Numbered from the stretch's first letter, positions 43,060 to 51,849 are shown. The stretch: DNA of 64,000 bases from Branchiibius sp. NY16-3462-2 (GCF_001594145.1 NZ_LVCF01000034.1:11009-75008), one strand, 5' to 3'. Translations and numbers: made by a program. The notes: generated by a model not told the origin, from the sequence alone.

Positions 43060-43554
43060 ATGAGCGGGCGCGACGACGCTGAGTTCACCGCATTTGTGGC
43101 CGCCAGCTCGCCGTCGTTGCTGCACACCGCCTGGCTGTTGTGCGGCGATGCGCACCGGGCGGAGGACCTGGTGCAGGAGACCTACGTGCGGCTCTACCGC
43201 AAGTGGCGCTCGATGAACGGGCAGCCGTGGTCCTACGCGCGTAAGACGCTGGTCAACCTGAACACCGACCGGTGGCGCTCGACGCGGCTGGAGGTGGTCT
43301 CCGACTCTCTTCCCGAGGCTGGGAAGGCCGGTGATGAGGAGCAGGTCGATGCGCGCCGCGCGCTGATCAACGCGCTGGGCACGTTGCCGCGCCGCGAGCG
43401 CGATGTGGTGGTGCTGCGGCATTACGCGGACCTGTCCGAGATCCAGGTGGCCGATCTGCTCGGCATCGGGGTCGGGACGGTCAAGAGTGCCGGATCCCGC
43501 GGATTGGCCCGGCTACGAACGCAACTCGACCCGGCATTGGAGGGACAGTCATGA
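43060..43554 (+). CDS. SigE-family ECF RNA polymerase sigma factor, copy 1
   Basis: This 164-aa protein has sigma region 2 (LLHTAWLLCGDAHRAEDLVQETYVRLYRKW, with WSYARKTLVNLNTDRWR) and region 4 (ALGTLPRRERDVVVLRHYADLSEIQVADLLGIGVGTVKSAGSRGLARL). That layout is the actinobacterial SigE-family ECF group. GGGGCGGGG precedes the ATG. Its stop overlaps the start of a membrane protein gene (ATGA). A paralogous pair follows at 44710; the two sigma proteins share most of regions 2 and 4. Confidence 0.93.
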   Translation: MSGRDDAEFTAFVAASSPSLLHTAWLLCGDAHRAEDLVQETYVRLYRKWRSMNGQPWSYARKTLVNLNTDRWRSTRLEVVSDSLPEAGKAGDEEQVDARRALINALGTLPRRERDVVVLRHYADLSEIQVADLLGIGVGTVKSAGSRGLARLRTQLDPALEGQS

Positions 43555-44651
43555 GCATCGACGTCGAAGAACTGCTGCGGGAGACGCCCGCGCCGCCGAT
43601 GAGCCTGTCCCCCGCGTCAGTGCTCGGAGCGGCCAAGCAGGACGTGGTACGCCGACGCCGCCGGTTCGCTGGGCTGGCGACAGCTGGCGTCGCGGCGGCT
43701 GCCGCTGTCGCGATCACGGTGGGTGTGGTCGGAGGTAGCCAGAGCACCCCGCGACCGATACCCGGGGACACCCCGACCCAGAGCATCGACACCAACCCCA
43801 GGGACCAGATCAAGCAGAGCTTCTTCAGCAACAGCAATGGTCTACCCGTCGGGCAGGTGCGCTCATCGGCCATCCCGGTGAGTTCTGTCGGCAGCGATGG
43901 AGACGAGATGACTCCGGAGACCGTGTACGCCGTCAGCACACTGGACGGCGTACTGCGGTTGAGCCGGGTCGAAGGGACTCGTCAGGTGCTGCTGCCGTTG
44001 GTCGCGAAGCTCGCGGGCGGTGGCTCCATGACCACCGATCGCCAGCAATCGCTGGTGGTTCGTCCGCTGCCTGCTGACGTGCGAGTGGCGTACGAGGTTT
44101 TCGGCGACGGCGGGTTCTCCGACGGCGGCGGGTTGACGATGCCCGACGGAAGCAAGGCGGGCGTCTTCTGGATCGGCACGACCGTGCCGGCGTCGGACGC
44201 GGGGTTCGCTTGGTGGCGCACGACCTCCGGCCACCTCGCGTCCTCGACCGGCGAGAGTGCGAAGACAGTGACGCTGTCTGCCGGTGACCGGAAGGCGACC
44301 TACTGGGAATTCACCAAGAACGGCTACTGCGGGTTCGATGAGGGAACGGGAGGGTCCGCGACCGGGATGACGGACGGACAGTGCCCAACGAACCTCTCCG
44401 CCGCGGATGACCAAGCGGAGTGGACTCAGACGGTCGACGGGCCGATCAGCAAGCTGCACGGCGTTCCCGCGCCCGACGTGACGAATCCGATGCTCGTGTC
44501 AGCGACTATCCCCGGCACGTCGCGGGTGGTGCTGTGGGGTTTGGGGACCCTCGCCCCAGGCAGCGGCGCCGGGTCAGACGCGCCGTTCAGCAAGGTCACA
44601 TGGACCGGTCCCGACGAAAAGGTACAAGCCTGGAATGCGCCGCCTGCCTGA
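43551..44651 (+). CDS. Single-pass membrane protein, putative anti-sigma factor or sensor, copy 1
   Basis: This 366-aa protein has a short cytoplasmic N-terminus of about 40 residues (EELLRETPAPPMSLSPASV then basic RRRRR), one helix near 42-62 (AGLATAGVAAAAAVAITVGVVGG) and an outside domain of about 300 residues with two cysteines (YCGF, QCPT) probably in a disulfide. No zinc-type HxxxCxxC anti-sigma motif is present. ATGA overlap with the ECF sigma gene implies partnership, so an anti-sigma or sensor role is inferred. The copy-2 protein has the same length and shares DRxQ-VVRPxPAD, PDG and TWTGPD blocks. Confidence 0.7.
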   Translation: MSIDVEELLRETPAPPMSLSPASVLGAAKQDVVRRRRRFAGLATAGVAAAAAVAITVGVVGGSQSTPRPIPGDTPTQSIDTNPRDQIKQSFFSNSNGLPVGQVRSSAIPVSSVGSDGDEMTPETVYAVSTLDGVLRLSRVEGTRQVLLPLVAKLAGGGSMTTDRQQSLVVRPLPADVRVAYEVFGDGGFSDGGGLTMPDGSKAGVFWIGTTVPASDAGFAWWRTTSGHLASSTGESAKTVTLSAGDRKATYWEFTKNGYCGFDEGTGGSATGMTDGQCPTNLSAADDQAEWTQTVDGPISKLHGVPAPDVTNPMLVSATIPGTSRVVLWGLGTLAPGSGAGSDAPFSKVTWTGPDEKVQAWNAPPA

Positions 44652-44653
44652 CT

Positions 44654-44691
44654 CAACCTTTTGCGCCTGCTGTGCGTCTGTTTCGGTATGA
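44654..44691 (+). promoter_or_regulatory. ECF-type promoter of sigma operon 2
   Basis: CAACCTTTTG (44654-44663) and CGGTATGA (44684-44691) are again separated by 20 bp and end 18 bp before the GTG start of the second sigma gene. The spacer is unrelated in sequence to that of promoter 1 while both elements are identical, as expected for conserved binding blocks rather than a recent copy. Confidence 0.75.
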
Positions 44692-44709
44692 CCATGACAT
44701 CGGGGCCAC

Positions 44710-45216
44710 GTGGACGCGGCTGAACAGGCGCGGTTCGTCGAATTCGTCCAGGCGAGCAGCCCGCACCTGCTGAAGACCGCCTGGTTGCTGACCGGCGATC
44801 CGCACGTAGCTGAGGACCTGGTCCAAGAGGCCCTCGCCCGCGTCTACAGCAAGTGGGGCAGCGCCAAGAAGGCGCCGTGGGCCTACACCCGCAAGGTGAT
44901 GCTCAATCTGCGCACCGACCGCTGGCGCCGTACCGGCCAGGAGATCGTGACCTCTGACGTCGCTGACTCGGCCGCACGCGACGAGGGCGGGACGGTCGAC
45001 GCCCGGGCCGATCTGGTTCGTGCCCTGCGCCATCTGCCGTTGCGCGAACGCCAGTGCGTCGTCCTTCGCTACTACGCGGACCTCTCCGAAGAGGAGACCG
45101 CCAATGCACTCGGCGTCAGCCTCGGCACCGTCAAGAGTTCGGCCTCCCGCGGCCTGGCCACGCTGCGCACCCTCGTTCCATCCGACACCCCATCTTCGAA
45201 GGGAGCGGCGTCATGA
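44710..45216 (+). CDS. SigE-family ECF RNA polymerase sigma factor, copy 2
   Basis: This 168-aa ECF sigma factor has region 2 (LLKTAWLLTGDPHVAEDLVQEALARVYSKWG) and region 4 (RHLPLRERQCVVLRYYADLSEEETANALGVSLGTVKSSASRGLATL). It is a clear paralogue of copy 1. The GTG at 44710 is fixed by the promoter 18 bp upstream. Its stop overlaps the membrane-protein gene by ATGA, repeating the organisation of operon 1, so an ancient tandem duplication of the pair is likely. Confidence 0.92.
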   Translation: MDAAEQARFVEFVQASSPHLLKTAWLLTGDPHVAEDLVQEALARVYSKWGSAKKAPWAYTRKVMLNLRTDRWRRTGQEIVTSDVADSAARDEGGTVDARADLVRALRHLPLRERQCVVLRYYADLSEEETANALGVSLGTVKSSASRGLATLRTLVPSDTPSSKGAAS

Positions 45217-46313
45217 GCGTCGAACTCGAAGAGCTCTTCCACGACCTGGACGCGCCCACCATGTCCGTGTCCGCTGACTCGGTGGTTGCCTCCGGCCAGC
45301 GCAAGGTACGCCGACGCCGGGCTCTGTGGGGCGCCGGCACCGGCGCGCTCGCCGCGGCTGCCGCTGTCGCGATCGCCGTGGGTACGGCGCTGCCCAACTC
45401 CTCGTCCCCCTCACCGATGCCCGCACATTCGTCGAAGAGTTCCACGTTCGGATCGTTCTTCCAACGCACTGGCGACGAGGCCGCAATGCCCCTCGACGAG
45501 ATGACGTCGACAGCTATGTCCAAGGCCGACGATCCGCCCACACCGTCTACGACGTACCAGGTGTATCGGGAAGACGGCATCCTGCGCATCCGGCGCATCG
45601 ATAAGGGCGGTTCGGTGAATCTGCCGGAGGTTGCCCAGTTCAAGGACGGTGGGTCAGCCACCAACGACCGTAACCAGACGGTCGTTGTCCGACCGGTCCC
45701 CGCCGACACTCGTTCCGCCGATCTGGAACTCGCTCCGACAAACCAGGCGGGCGGCATGATCAGCGACGGTGTCGTGCTTCCCGATGGGACGACCGCGGCC
45801 GTTTTTGTCACCGAGAGGCGCATCAACCCGGCGAAGGACGTGGAATACGTTACGTGGTGGACGACCGGTGGTCAGTTGAAGGCATCGACCGGAGAAGTGG
45901 CGCAGGTAGTCGACCTACCTGGAACGTTCAACGACCGAACCCTTCGCGGGTGGAGTTTCCCCACCCTTGGGACCTGCGGCGTCATAACATCCGGCGGAGG
46001 TGGTGGCAGCTCGTCGACGACGACATCGGGCGATGACGGGTTCTGTACCCTCGACGTCGCGTTCGGTGACCCGGCCAAGTCAATGACGGCGGTGTGGCTG
46101 ACCGTAAGGCCCGGTCCCGTTTCCAACATCGAGGTCGTCCCGGCCAAGAACGCTCCGACGTTTCACGTCCAGGCAACGCCCACGGGAGGAACCGACGTCA
46201 TGCTGTACGCCATCGCTTCGGTGAACGAGAAGCAGTACACGGATGGATTGGTATCGACCGTCACCTGGACCGGCCCGGACGGCAAGACCATGACCTTCCG
46301 TCACGACAAGTGA
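45213..46313 (+). CDS. Single-pass membrane protein, putative anti-sigma factor or sensor, copy 2
   Basis: This 366-aa protein repeats the plan of copy 1: N-terminus MSVELEELFHDLDAPTMSVS, basic stretch RKVRRRR, helix near 38-60 (GAGTGALAAAAAVAIAVGTAL) and an outside domain with two cysteines (TCGVI, FCTLD) separated by a Gly/Ser-rich loop. Shared blocks include TYQVYREDG, GGSATNDRNQTVVVRPVPAD, WWTTGGQLKASTGE and TVTWTGPDGK. The ATG at 45213 overlaps the sigma stop; in-frame codons upstream lie within the sigma gene. Anti-sigma function is inferred from context and topology only. Confidence 0.7.
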   Translation: MSVELEELFHDLDAPTMSVSADSVVASGQRKVRRRRALWGAGTGALAAAAAVAIAVGTALPNSSSPSPMPAHSSKSSTFGSFFQRTGDEAAMPLDEMTSTAMSKADDPPTPSTTYQVYREDGILRIRRIDKGGSVNLPEVAQFKDGGSATNDRNQTVVVRPVPADTRSADLELAPTNQAGGMISDGVVLPDGTTAAVFVTERRINPAKDVEYVTWWTTGGQLKASTGEVAQVVDLPGTFNDRTLRGWSFPTLGTCGVITSGGGGGSSSTTTSGDDGFCTLDVAFGDPAKSMTAVWLTVRPGPVSNIEVVPAKNAPTFHVQATPTGGTDVMLYAIASVNEKQYTDGLVSTVTWTGPDGKTMTFRHDK

Positions 46314-46343
46314 CCACGCGCTCGACGCCGGACGTAGCATCGA

Positions 46344-47675
46344 ATGGTGACTGCTGAACTGACACCTGATTTCACCGAACAGCTGACCAAGAACTTCGAC
46401 GCGGATCCGACCGCCCGGTTGCTGCAGAACGCCGTGGCGACGACCTCGATCGACAAAGTGGCGATCGACCGTCGGGTCGTCACCTCCATCGACCACTCGG
46501 TCTCCGAACTGCTGGACGATTGGGACGCCACGAACCAGGAGAAGAGCGGCCGCTGCTGGCTGTTCGCCGGCACCAACCTCCTGCGGGCGGGCGCCGCCAA
46601 GAAGCTGGACGTCAAGGACTTCCAGTTCTCCCAGAACTACCTGCTCTTCTGGGACAAGTTCGAGAAGGCCAACTTCTGGCTCGAAGCAATCATCGAGACC
46701 GCCGGTGACGACGTGGACGACCGCACCGTCGCCCACCTGTTCAGCACTCCCGCCGAGGACGGTGGGCAGTGGAACATGTTCGTCGCGCTCGTGGAGAAGC
46801 ACGGCCTGGTGCCGAAAACCGCGATGCCGGAGACGAACTCGTCCAGCAACACGCACCTGATGAACCGGGACCTGTCCGTCGTACTGCGCCAGGCAGCCCG
46901 TGATCTGCGCAAGCGCTCAGCGGACGGCGCCTCCGGTGAGGAGCTCGGTCAGGCCAAGGCCGACGTACTGGCCACGGTCCATCGCCTGCTGTCGATCCAC
47001 CTGGGCACTCCCCCGGAGTCCTTCGTGTGGCAGTGGAAGGACAAGGACTCCGGCTTCCACCGCAAGGGCTCGATGACTCCGCAGGAGTTCGCAACCGAAT
47101 ACGTCACGATCCCGCTCGAGGACTACGTGTGCGTCGTGAACGACCCGCGCCACGAGTACGGCAAGACGTTCACCGTCGATCACCTCGGCAACGTGGTCGG
47201 CGCCCGCCCGGTCACCTACCTCAACATCGAGGTGGACCTGATGAAAAAGCTTGCCATCGCAGCGATTTCGGGTGGTGAGCCGGTGTGGTTCGGCTGTGAC
47301 ACCTCACAGATGTGCGACGCCGACCGCGGCATCTGGGACGCGAACCTCTTCGACTACGACGCGATCTACAACGTGACCTCGGACCTCGGCAAGGCGGACC
47401 GGCTGCTGCACCACGAGTCGCTGATGACCCACGCCATGCTGTTCACCGGGGTCGACCTGCTGGACAACGCGCCGCGCCGGTGGCGCGTCGAGAACAGCTG
47501 GGGTTCGGAGAAGGGCGACAAGGGCTTCATGACCATGAACGACAGCTGGTTCGGCGAGTACGTCTTCGAGATTGCCGTACGCCGCGACGCCCTGCCCGCC
47601 GACCTCCAGTCCGCGCTCGACCAGGAGCCGATCGTGCTTCCGGCCTGGGACCCGATGGGCGCCCTTGCCCGCTGA
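46344..47675 (+). CDS. C1-family cysteine aminopeptidase (bleomycin hydrolase / PepC type)
   Basis: This 443-aa papain-fold peptidase has nucleophile C71 in QEKSGRCWLFAGTN, His in LMTHAMLFTGVDL and Asn in WRVENSWGS, the exact triad blocks of the bleomycin hydrolase/PepC family. Length matches the family (about 440-450). Members form hexameric barrels that trim peptides in the cytoplasm. There is no signal peptide. The start may be ATG 46344 or the adjacent GTG. The downstream methyltransferase frame overlaps its last codons. Confidence 0.94.
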   Translation: MVTAELTPDFTEQLTKNFDADPTARLLQNAVATTSIDKVAIDRRVVTSIDHSVSELLDDWDATNQEKSGRCWLFAGTNLLRAGAAKKLDVKDFQFSQNYLLFWDKFEKANFWLEAIIETAGDDVDDRTVAHLFSTPAEDGGQWNMFVALVEKHGLVPKTAMPETNSSSNTHLMNRDLSVVLRQAARDLRKRSADGASGEELGQAKADVLATVHRLLSIHLGTPPESFVWQWKDKDSGFHRKGSMTPQEFATEYVTIPLEDYVCVVNDPRHEYGKTFTVDHLGNVVGARPVTYLNIEVDLMKKLAIAAISGGEPVWFGCDTSQMCDADRGIWDANLFDYDAIYNVTSDLGKADRLLHHESLMTHAMLFTGVDLLDNAPRRWRVENSWGSEKGDKGFMTMNDSWFGEYVFEIAVRRDALPADLQSALDQEPIVLPAWDPMGALAR

Positions 47676-48369
47676 TCCACGGAACCTGGATCGAGACAGG
47701 GAACAGGCCAAGGCACACGGCTACGACCTTCTCGCTCCGATCGACGCGGCGTATGCCGACGGCCAGATCGACCAGGACGAGTGGCACCGGCGGGTCCTTG
47801 CCATCGTCGAACCGGCGTACCTCGCCGGTGACGAACGGATGGGCTCCGGCCACTCCGGCACCGCCGATGAATGGGAGCGGTCCCGATCGATCGTCATGGA
47901 GGCGATCGATCGGGACGGCACCTTCCTGGACGTCGGCTGCGCCAACGGGCTGTTGATGGCGTCGGTCCACCGCTGGTCGGTTGATCGCGGACGACGCGTC
48001 GAGCCCTACGGCATAGACATCTCAGCCGCGTTTGCTGACCTTGCCCGATCCCGCTACCCGCAGTGGGCGCAGCGGATTTGGCACGCCAATGCCGCGTCAT
48101 GGCAACCGCCGATGCGCTTCGATCTGGTGCGTACCGGTCTCGAGTACGTGCCTATTGACCGCCGACCCGACTTCGTTCAGCACTTGGTCGATCACGTCGT
48201 CGCACCGGGCGGCCGGCTGATCGTCGGCAAGACCAACGAGGACCGCGGCGTACCCGGCATTGCGGCGACCCTGCGCTCCTGGGGCTGGCCGGACGTCCAC
48301 GAGGTACGCCGACCGCACGACCACCCGGACATAGAACAAACGCTCGTCTGGTTCGACCCGCCCGGCTGA
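47665..48369 (+). CDS. SAM-dependent class I methyltransferase
   Basis: This protein of about 234 aa has a Rossmann-like methyltransferase core: motif I TFLDVGCANGLLMASV, the acidic residue ending strand 2 in YGIDISAAFADLA, FDLVRTGLEYVPIDRR for motif IV, and LVDHVVAPGGRLIVG for the post-motif region. An N-terminal helical extension (YADGQIDQDEWHRRVLAI) precedes it. The start is uncertain: the TTG at 47665 overlaps the peptidase stop region, and an ATG at 47572 would overlap more. The substrate is unknown. Confidence 0.75.
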   Translation: MPADPRNLDRDREQAKAHGYDLLAPIDAAYADGQIDQDEWHRRVLAIVEPAYLAGDERMGSGHSGTADEWERSRSIVMEAIDRDGTFLDVGCANGLLMASVHRWSVDRGRRVEPYGIDISAAFADLARSRYPQWAQRIWHANAASWQPPMRFDLVRTGLEYVPIDRRPDFVQHLVDHVVAPGGRLIVGKTNEDRGVPGIAATLRSWGWPDVHEVRRPHDHPDIEQTLVWFDPPG

Positions 48370-48385
48370 TCCGCTCAGCGGCCCC

Positions 48386-48460
48386 CCGCCGCGCCAGCCA
48401 CCGCCGCGCGAACCCCCGCCGTGCCAACCACCGCCGCGCGAGCCACCGCCGCGCGAATCC
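48386..48460. repeat. Five 15-bp tandem repeats
   Basis: Five consecutive 15-bp units follow the consensus CCGCCGCGCGARCCA (R = A or G), starting 17 bp after the methyltransferase stop and ending 26 bp before the HNH gene stop. The unit is a multiple of three and on the minus strand one frame would encode ARRWL-like pentapeptides, but no gene clearly uses that frame. It resembles a variable-number tandem repeat. Confidence 0.85.
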
Positions 48461-48485
48461 CTTAGTGCGCGAGCCCCTTACCGGT

Positions 48486-50154
48486 TCACTGCGCGAGCGG
48501 TCCGACGCGCCAGCGGTTGTTGCTTCGCCATTGTTTGGGACCACCACCGCGCGGCGCCACGTAGAACTCCAACACCCCACCGCGCATCCGGACCGGAATG
48601 TGTTCGTGATGGACCCGGCGGTGGTCCGAGGCGCATAACGGTGCCAGGTCCTCCAGGTCCGTGGTGCCGCCAGCGGCCCAGGGTTCTCGCCAGTGATGAC
48701 CCTCAGTCCAGCCCGGTGGTCGATCACACTCAGGAAAAGCACACCCGCCGTACCGTTTCCCCCCCCCCCCCCTTTGGTGTTTGGTAAACAACCGCCTCGC
48801 CCGGCCCAGATCCAACGGCAACGACGCACCGTCGAAGACCTGCGGAATCAAATCGGCGTTACACGCGATCCGGCGCGCTTCGCTGCCACTGATCCGTCCC
48901 CCGGTCGACAACGTCGCCGCCCGCACCCCCGACGCCAACGTCTCGTAATCCAGGTTCACCGTCAGCACCGCCGAAACACCACCGGCTCCGGGCAGTTTGT
49001 CCAACGGCAAATGCTCACACAACTGCGCCAACGCCCGACCCTGCCGGTGTGCGGTGTCCATCGGCAACCCACCGGCCGCCGCCTGCTCCGCAGCATCAAT
49101 CTCCGCATCCGCCTGCGCCCCGGTCACCGCCCACCCGTGACCACCCGCCACGGGCTCCGCAACAGCCCCGCCCTCACGACCACCAGACGCACCGTCCTGT
49201 GCCCAGTCCGGCGCCACTGCCGCAGCGTCGTGACCCTTCGCACCACCGCTATCCCGACCGCCACCGGCCCCAGCATCCTCCGCCTGACCAGCGCTGGTCT
49301 GAGCACCTTGGTCCGTCGTGTCGCCGCGGCCAGCGGTTTCCAGGTGGAAGCGCCGTGGCGCGCTGATGCCTTCCAACATCGTCTTGAGCATCTGCGCCTG
49401 CAACTCCGGCAGCGTGAACCCACCCTTGAACAACCCCGGCTTGTGTTCCCGCATCCAGAACGAGGCCTGCGCCCACGCCGCCTGCTCCTGATCCACCAAC
49501 TGCGCATCCTCGTGCGCATCAGCGTCCGCGACGTCCTCGAACGCTTCCCGCATCCGCGTCGCCCGCCGCCGCAGATCCGTCAACGTCGAAGTCGGTGCCG
49601 CCGCCAGCAACGCCTGCTCCGCCGCGTCCCGGTCCGCCTGCGACACCGTGTCCGGCAACGCCGCCAACCCCCCGGGCGATCACCCCCGCCTGATCCCGGG
49701 ACACCCCACCGCTACTCAACACCGAACCCGTCGCCGGTGCCTGCTGCAACTGCTCGCCAAGAGTCACCAACGCCTGCGCGTCCCGCCGGTCACCACCGAA
49801 CTCCCCCGACATGATCGAGGACACCTCCGCCACCGAAACACCCGTGGACGTCACCGCCGACCGCAAAGCCGACGCCACCGACACCAGCACACCATCGATG
49901 CGCGCCTTGGCCGAACCCAACCGGCCCGAAGCCCGCCGCGCCGACTCCACCGACATGCCCTCCCACGCCGGCAAACCACCGAACCGGTCAAGCACGTCAT
50001 GTAACTCGTCGAGGAGCAGGTCCACCGGGTCCGGGGCCGGCTGAGCCGCGATCGCAGCCGGTGACCGCGTCGAAACAACTGCCGGCGACGCACACCCAAC
50101 AACACCGGCGGTAGCCAAATGCGCGCTGAGAGAATCACGTTCGGTGATTTTCAC
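48486..50154 (-). pseudogene. DUF222/HNH endonuclease gene, frameshifted (13E12-repeat family)
   Basis: Two overlapping minus-strand frames together encode one DUF222-HNH protein. The 5' part (GTG at 50154, with GGAGGGG upstream) carries the DUF222 start and ends VSRDQAGVIARG. The rest continues in another frame as LAALPDTVSQADRD and ends with the HNH region (GGCAFPECDRPPGWTEGHH ... LAPLCASDHRRVHH). Removing one G from the G6 run at 49668-49673 restores IARGLAALP, the family sequence. So either a one-base insertion or an assembly error disrupts the gene. A G14 tract further on encodes GGGG where most relatives have a mixed sequence. Such genes are multi-copy and selfish-looking in actinobacteria. 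Confidence 0.8.
48759..48772. repeat. C14 homopolymer (G14 on the coding strand)
   Basis: Fourteen consecutive C bases lie inside the HNH part of the DUF222 gene. With this length the reading frame is kept and the tract encodes four glycines between HQR and KRYGGCAF. Such a tract is prone to slippage and to sequencing error. Confidence 0.9.
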
Positions 50155-50255
50155 GATCGCGTCACCCCTCCCCGGTGTCTCGACCCTGCATCTGAAAACC
50201 ACCCTACGACTCAGCACCGACAACCAACCGACCACGAACAAGTCTGTGGATAGAG

Positions 50256-50774
50256 CTAGCCACCGACCTGGACGTACCACTTCCCGGAATGCTTCTGCAG
50301 GGAGAAGAGAAGCCTGCCCGCGGAGGCACTCTTGAACTGGGCGGCGTTCCAATCGGTGTCGAACTGCGCCGAAGAGGGGTCCGGCAGCGACTTACCCGGC
50401 GGGTCGACAGTCGTGCACCGACCCACGATGCACCACGTCCCCGTCGCGGACGCCAGGCCGATGGGATGCGGCGTGAGGCGGACCGCGAATTCGCCGATCC
50501 GCAGATCCTTGCCGGATGGCTTCAGGTTCTCGACCGTCTTCCAGCAACTGTCTTGTTCGGCGGCGCTACTTGTCGTGCGGCAGATCGCCGCTACGTCGCT
50601 CTGCGACCACGCCGTGACGAACTGCTCCACCACGGTGCGAGCAGCAACCGTGTCCGGATCCAGTGCGGTTGATGTCCCTGACTGGGTGCTGCTACTGGAG
50701 CACCCCGTAGCCATCGCGGCCAGCAGGGCGAGCCCGCCACCCAATCGCGCGAATGTCATCCAGCGGTTGAACAC
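50256..50774 (-). CDS. Secreted lipoprotein, NTF2-like size
   Basis: This protein of about 172 aa has a lipoprotein signal (ARLGGGLALLAAMATGCSS, lipidated Cys in ATGC) followed by a short Ser/Thr spacer and a compact outside domain (VVEQFVTAWSQSDVAAICRTT ... KWYVQVGG) with four further cysteines. The order of a helical FVTAW segment and beta-strands recalls NTF2-like domains, without firm family assignment. I use the GTG at 50774, with ACGGGGG upstream; ATG 50759 is the alternative. It follows the fusion methyltransferase gene by 13 bp in the same operon. Confidence 0.65.
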   Translation of the reverse strand: MFNRWMTFARLGGGLALLAAMATGCSSSSTQSGTSTALDPDTVAARTVVEQFVTAWSQSDVAAICRTTSSAAEQDSCWKTVENLKPSGKDLRIGEFAVRLTPHPIGLASATGTWCIVGRCTTVDPPGKSLPDPSSAQFDTDWNAAQFKSASAGRLLFSLQKHSGKWYVQVGG

Positions 50775-50787
50775 ATGGCCCCCGTCG

Positions 50788-51849
50788 TCAATCGAGTGCA
50801 CTGCCACCGGCGACCACTATGCCGAACTGGTAGTGCCCGCCACCGTCAAACCACTCACCGGTCTCGAACGACTCGATTGAGCCGATCATCGAGAGCGCCT
50901 CGCGCACCTGGTCGTCGGACCGCTGCACGAAGAGTCGACCGTGCTCGTCGACCCGGCGCTGCGGCGGCTCGGAGCCCCACAGCCCCACCGCGATGAGGCC
51001 ACCGGGACGTACGACGCGCCCCGCCTCCGCGACCGCCCGGTCGAACCCGTCGCCGTCCAGATGCATCAGAGTGCTCATCGTCCAGACGGCGTCGAACGAG
51101 TCTTCCTCGAACGGCAACTCCGCAGCGCTCGCAACGGTCACCAACAACCCACGCTCCGCGCAGATGTCGATCGCCTCGGGCGTGAGATCGACTCCGCGAT
51201 AGGAAAATCCAGCATCCCGCAGAGCCACACCGTCCCGACCGCCCCCGCAGCCCACCTCCAGGATCATCGAGAGACCACGCGCGTGACACTGACCGATGAA
51301 GGCGGCCAACTGCCGCTGCCGGCTTGGCGGCGCAGGACGATTCGCACGGTCGGCGAGTTCCGTTGCGTAGTAGGCAAGGTGGCGCCGCGCGGCCGCAGAA
51401 GCGTCCGTCCCGAAGCTCTGCTTCGAACCGCCCGACGTCGGCCCGAGGGTGACACCTGCCGGTAACGGGGACGGCCGGCCACGAACCGGCGGAATGACAG
51501 CCACCTGGAAATCGTCTTCATAGACGATCTCTCCCGGGTCATCCGACTCGCTGATCGACCAGGGCACGCCGTACTTGCTCAGCAGACTCGTCCCGACCTC
51601 GACCCGCCGTCGCATCGCGGCCGGCAAGGGCGTCTTGAACCACGTGACGACCCCGACGGCGTTGCCATCGCAATAGTGCGGCGGCTCAGGCAGATTCGCG
51701 ATGAACCAGTCATCGATTGCGAGCCATAACGCCTCGTCGTCGGGTGACAGCCGTCCGGCACGTCGAAGGTGATCGACGGCGACAAACAACCCGCACTCAA
51801 CGCCCACCCGGCTGAGATAGTCGGCGTGAATCCGTTGGAACCTGGACAT
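50788..51849 (-). CDS. Fusion protein: uncharacterised N-terminal domain plus SAM methyltransferase
   Basis: This 353-aa protein has two parts. Residues 1-130 (MSRFQRIHADYLSRVGVEC, then YCDGNAVGVVTWFK) form a compact domain I do not recognise. Residues 160-345 form a class I methyltransferase with motif I LEVGCGGGRDGVALRDAG, YRGVDLTPEAIDIC, and FDAVWTMSTLMHL. The ATG at 51849 overlaps the peptidase-E-like stop by one base (TGATG), so translation is coupled. Operon context (TetR, peptidase E, lipoprotein) does not reveal the substrate. Confidence 0.78.
   Translation of the reverse strand: MSRFQRIHADYLSRVGVECGLFVAVDHLRRAGRLSPDDEALWLAIDDWFIANLPEPPHYCDGNAVGVVTWFKTPLPAAMRRRVEVGTSLLSKYGVPWSISESDDPGEIVYEDDFQVAVIPPVRGRPSPLPAGVTLGPTSGGSKQSFGTDASAAARRHLAYYATELADRANRPAPPSRQRQLAAFIGQCHARGLSMILEVGCGGGRDGVALRDAGFSYRGVDLTPEAIDICAERGLLVTVASAAELPFEEDSFDAVWTMSTLMHLDGDGFDRAVAEAGRVVRPGGLIAVGLWGSEPPQRRVDEHGRLFVQRSDDQVREALSMIGSIESFETGEWFDGGGHYQFGIVVAGGSALD

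Noticed and set aside
48386..48460. CRISPR-like array
   Set aside because: Units are only 15 bp, directly adjacent without spacers, and no cas genes are present.
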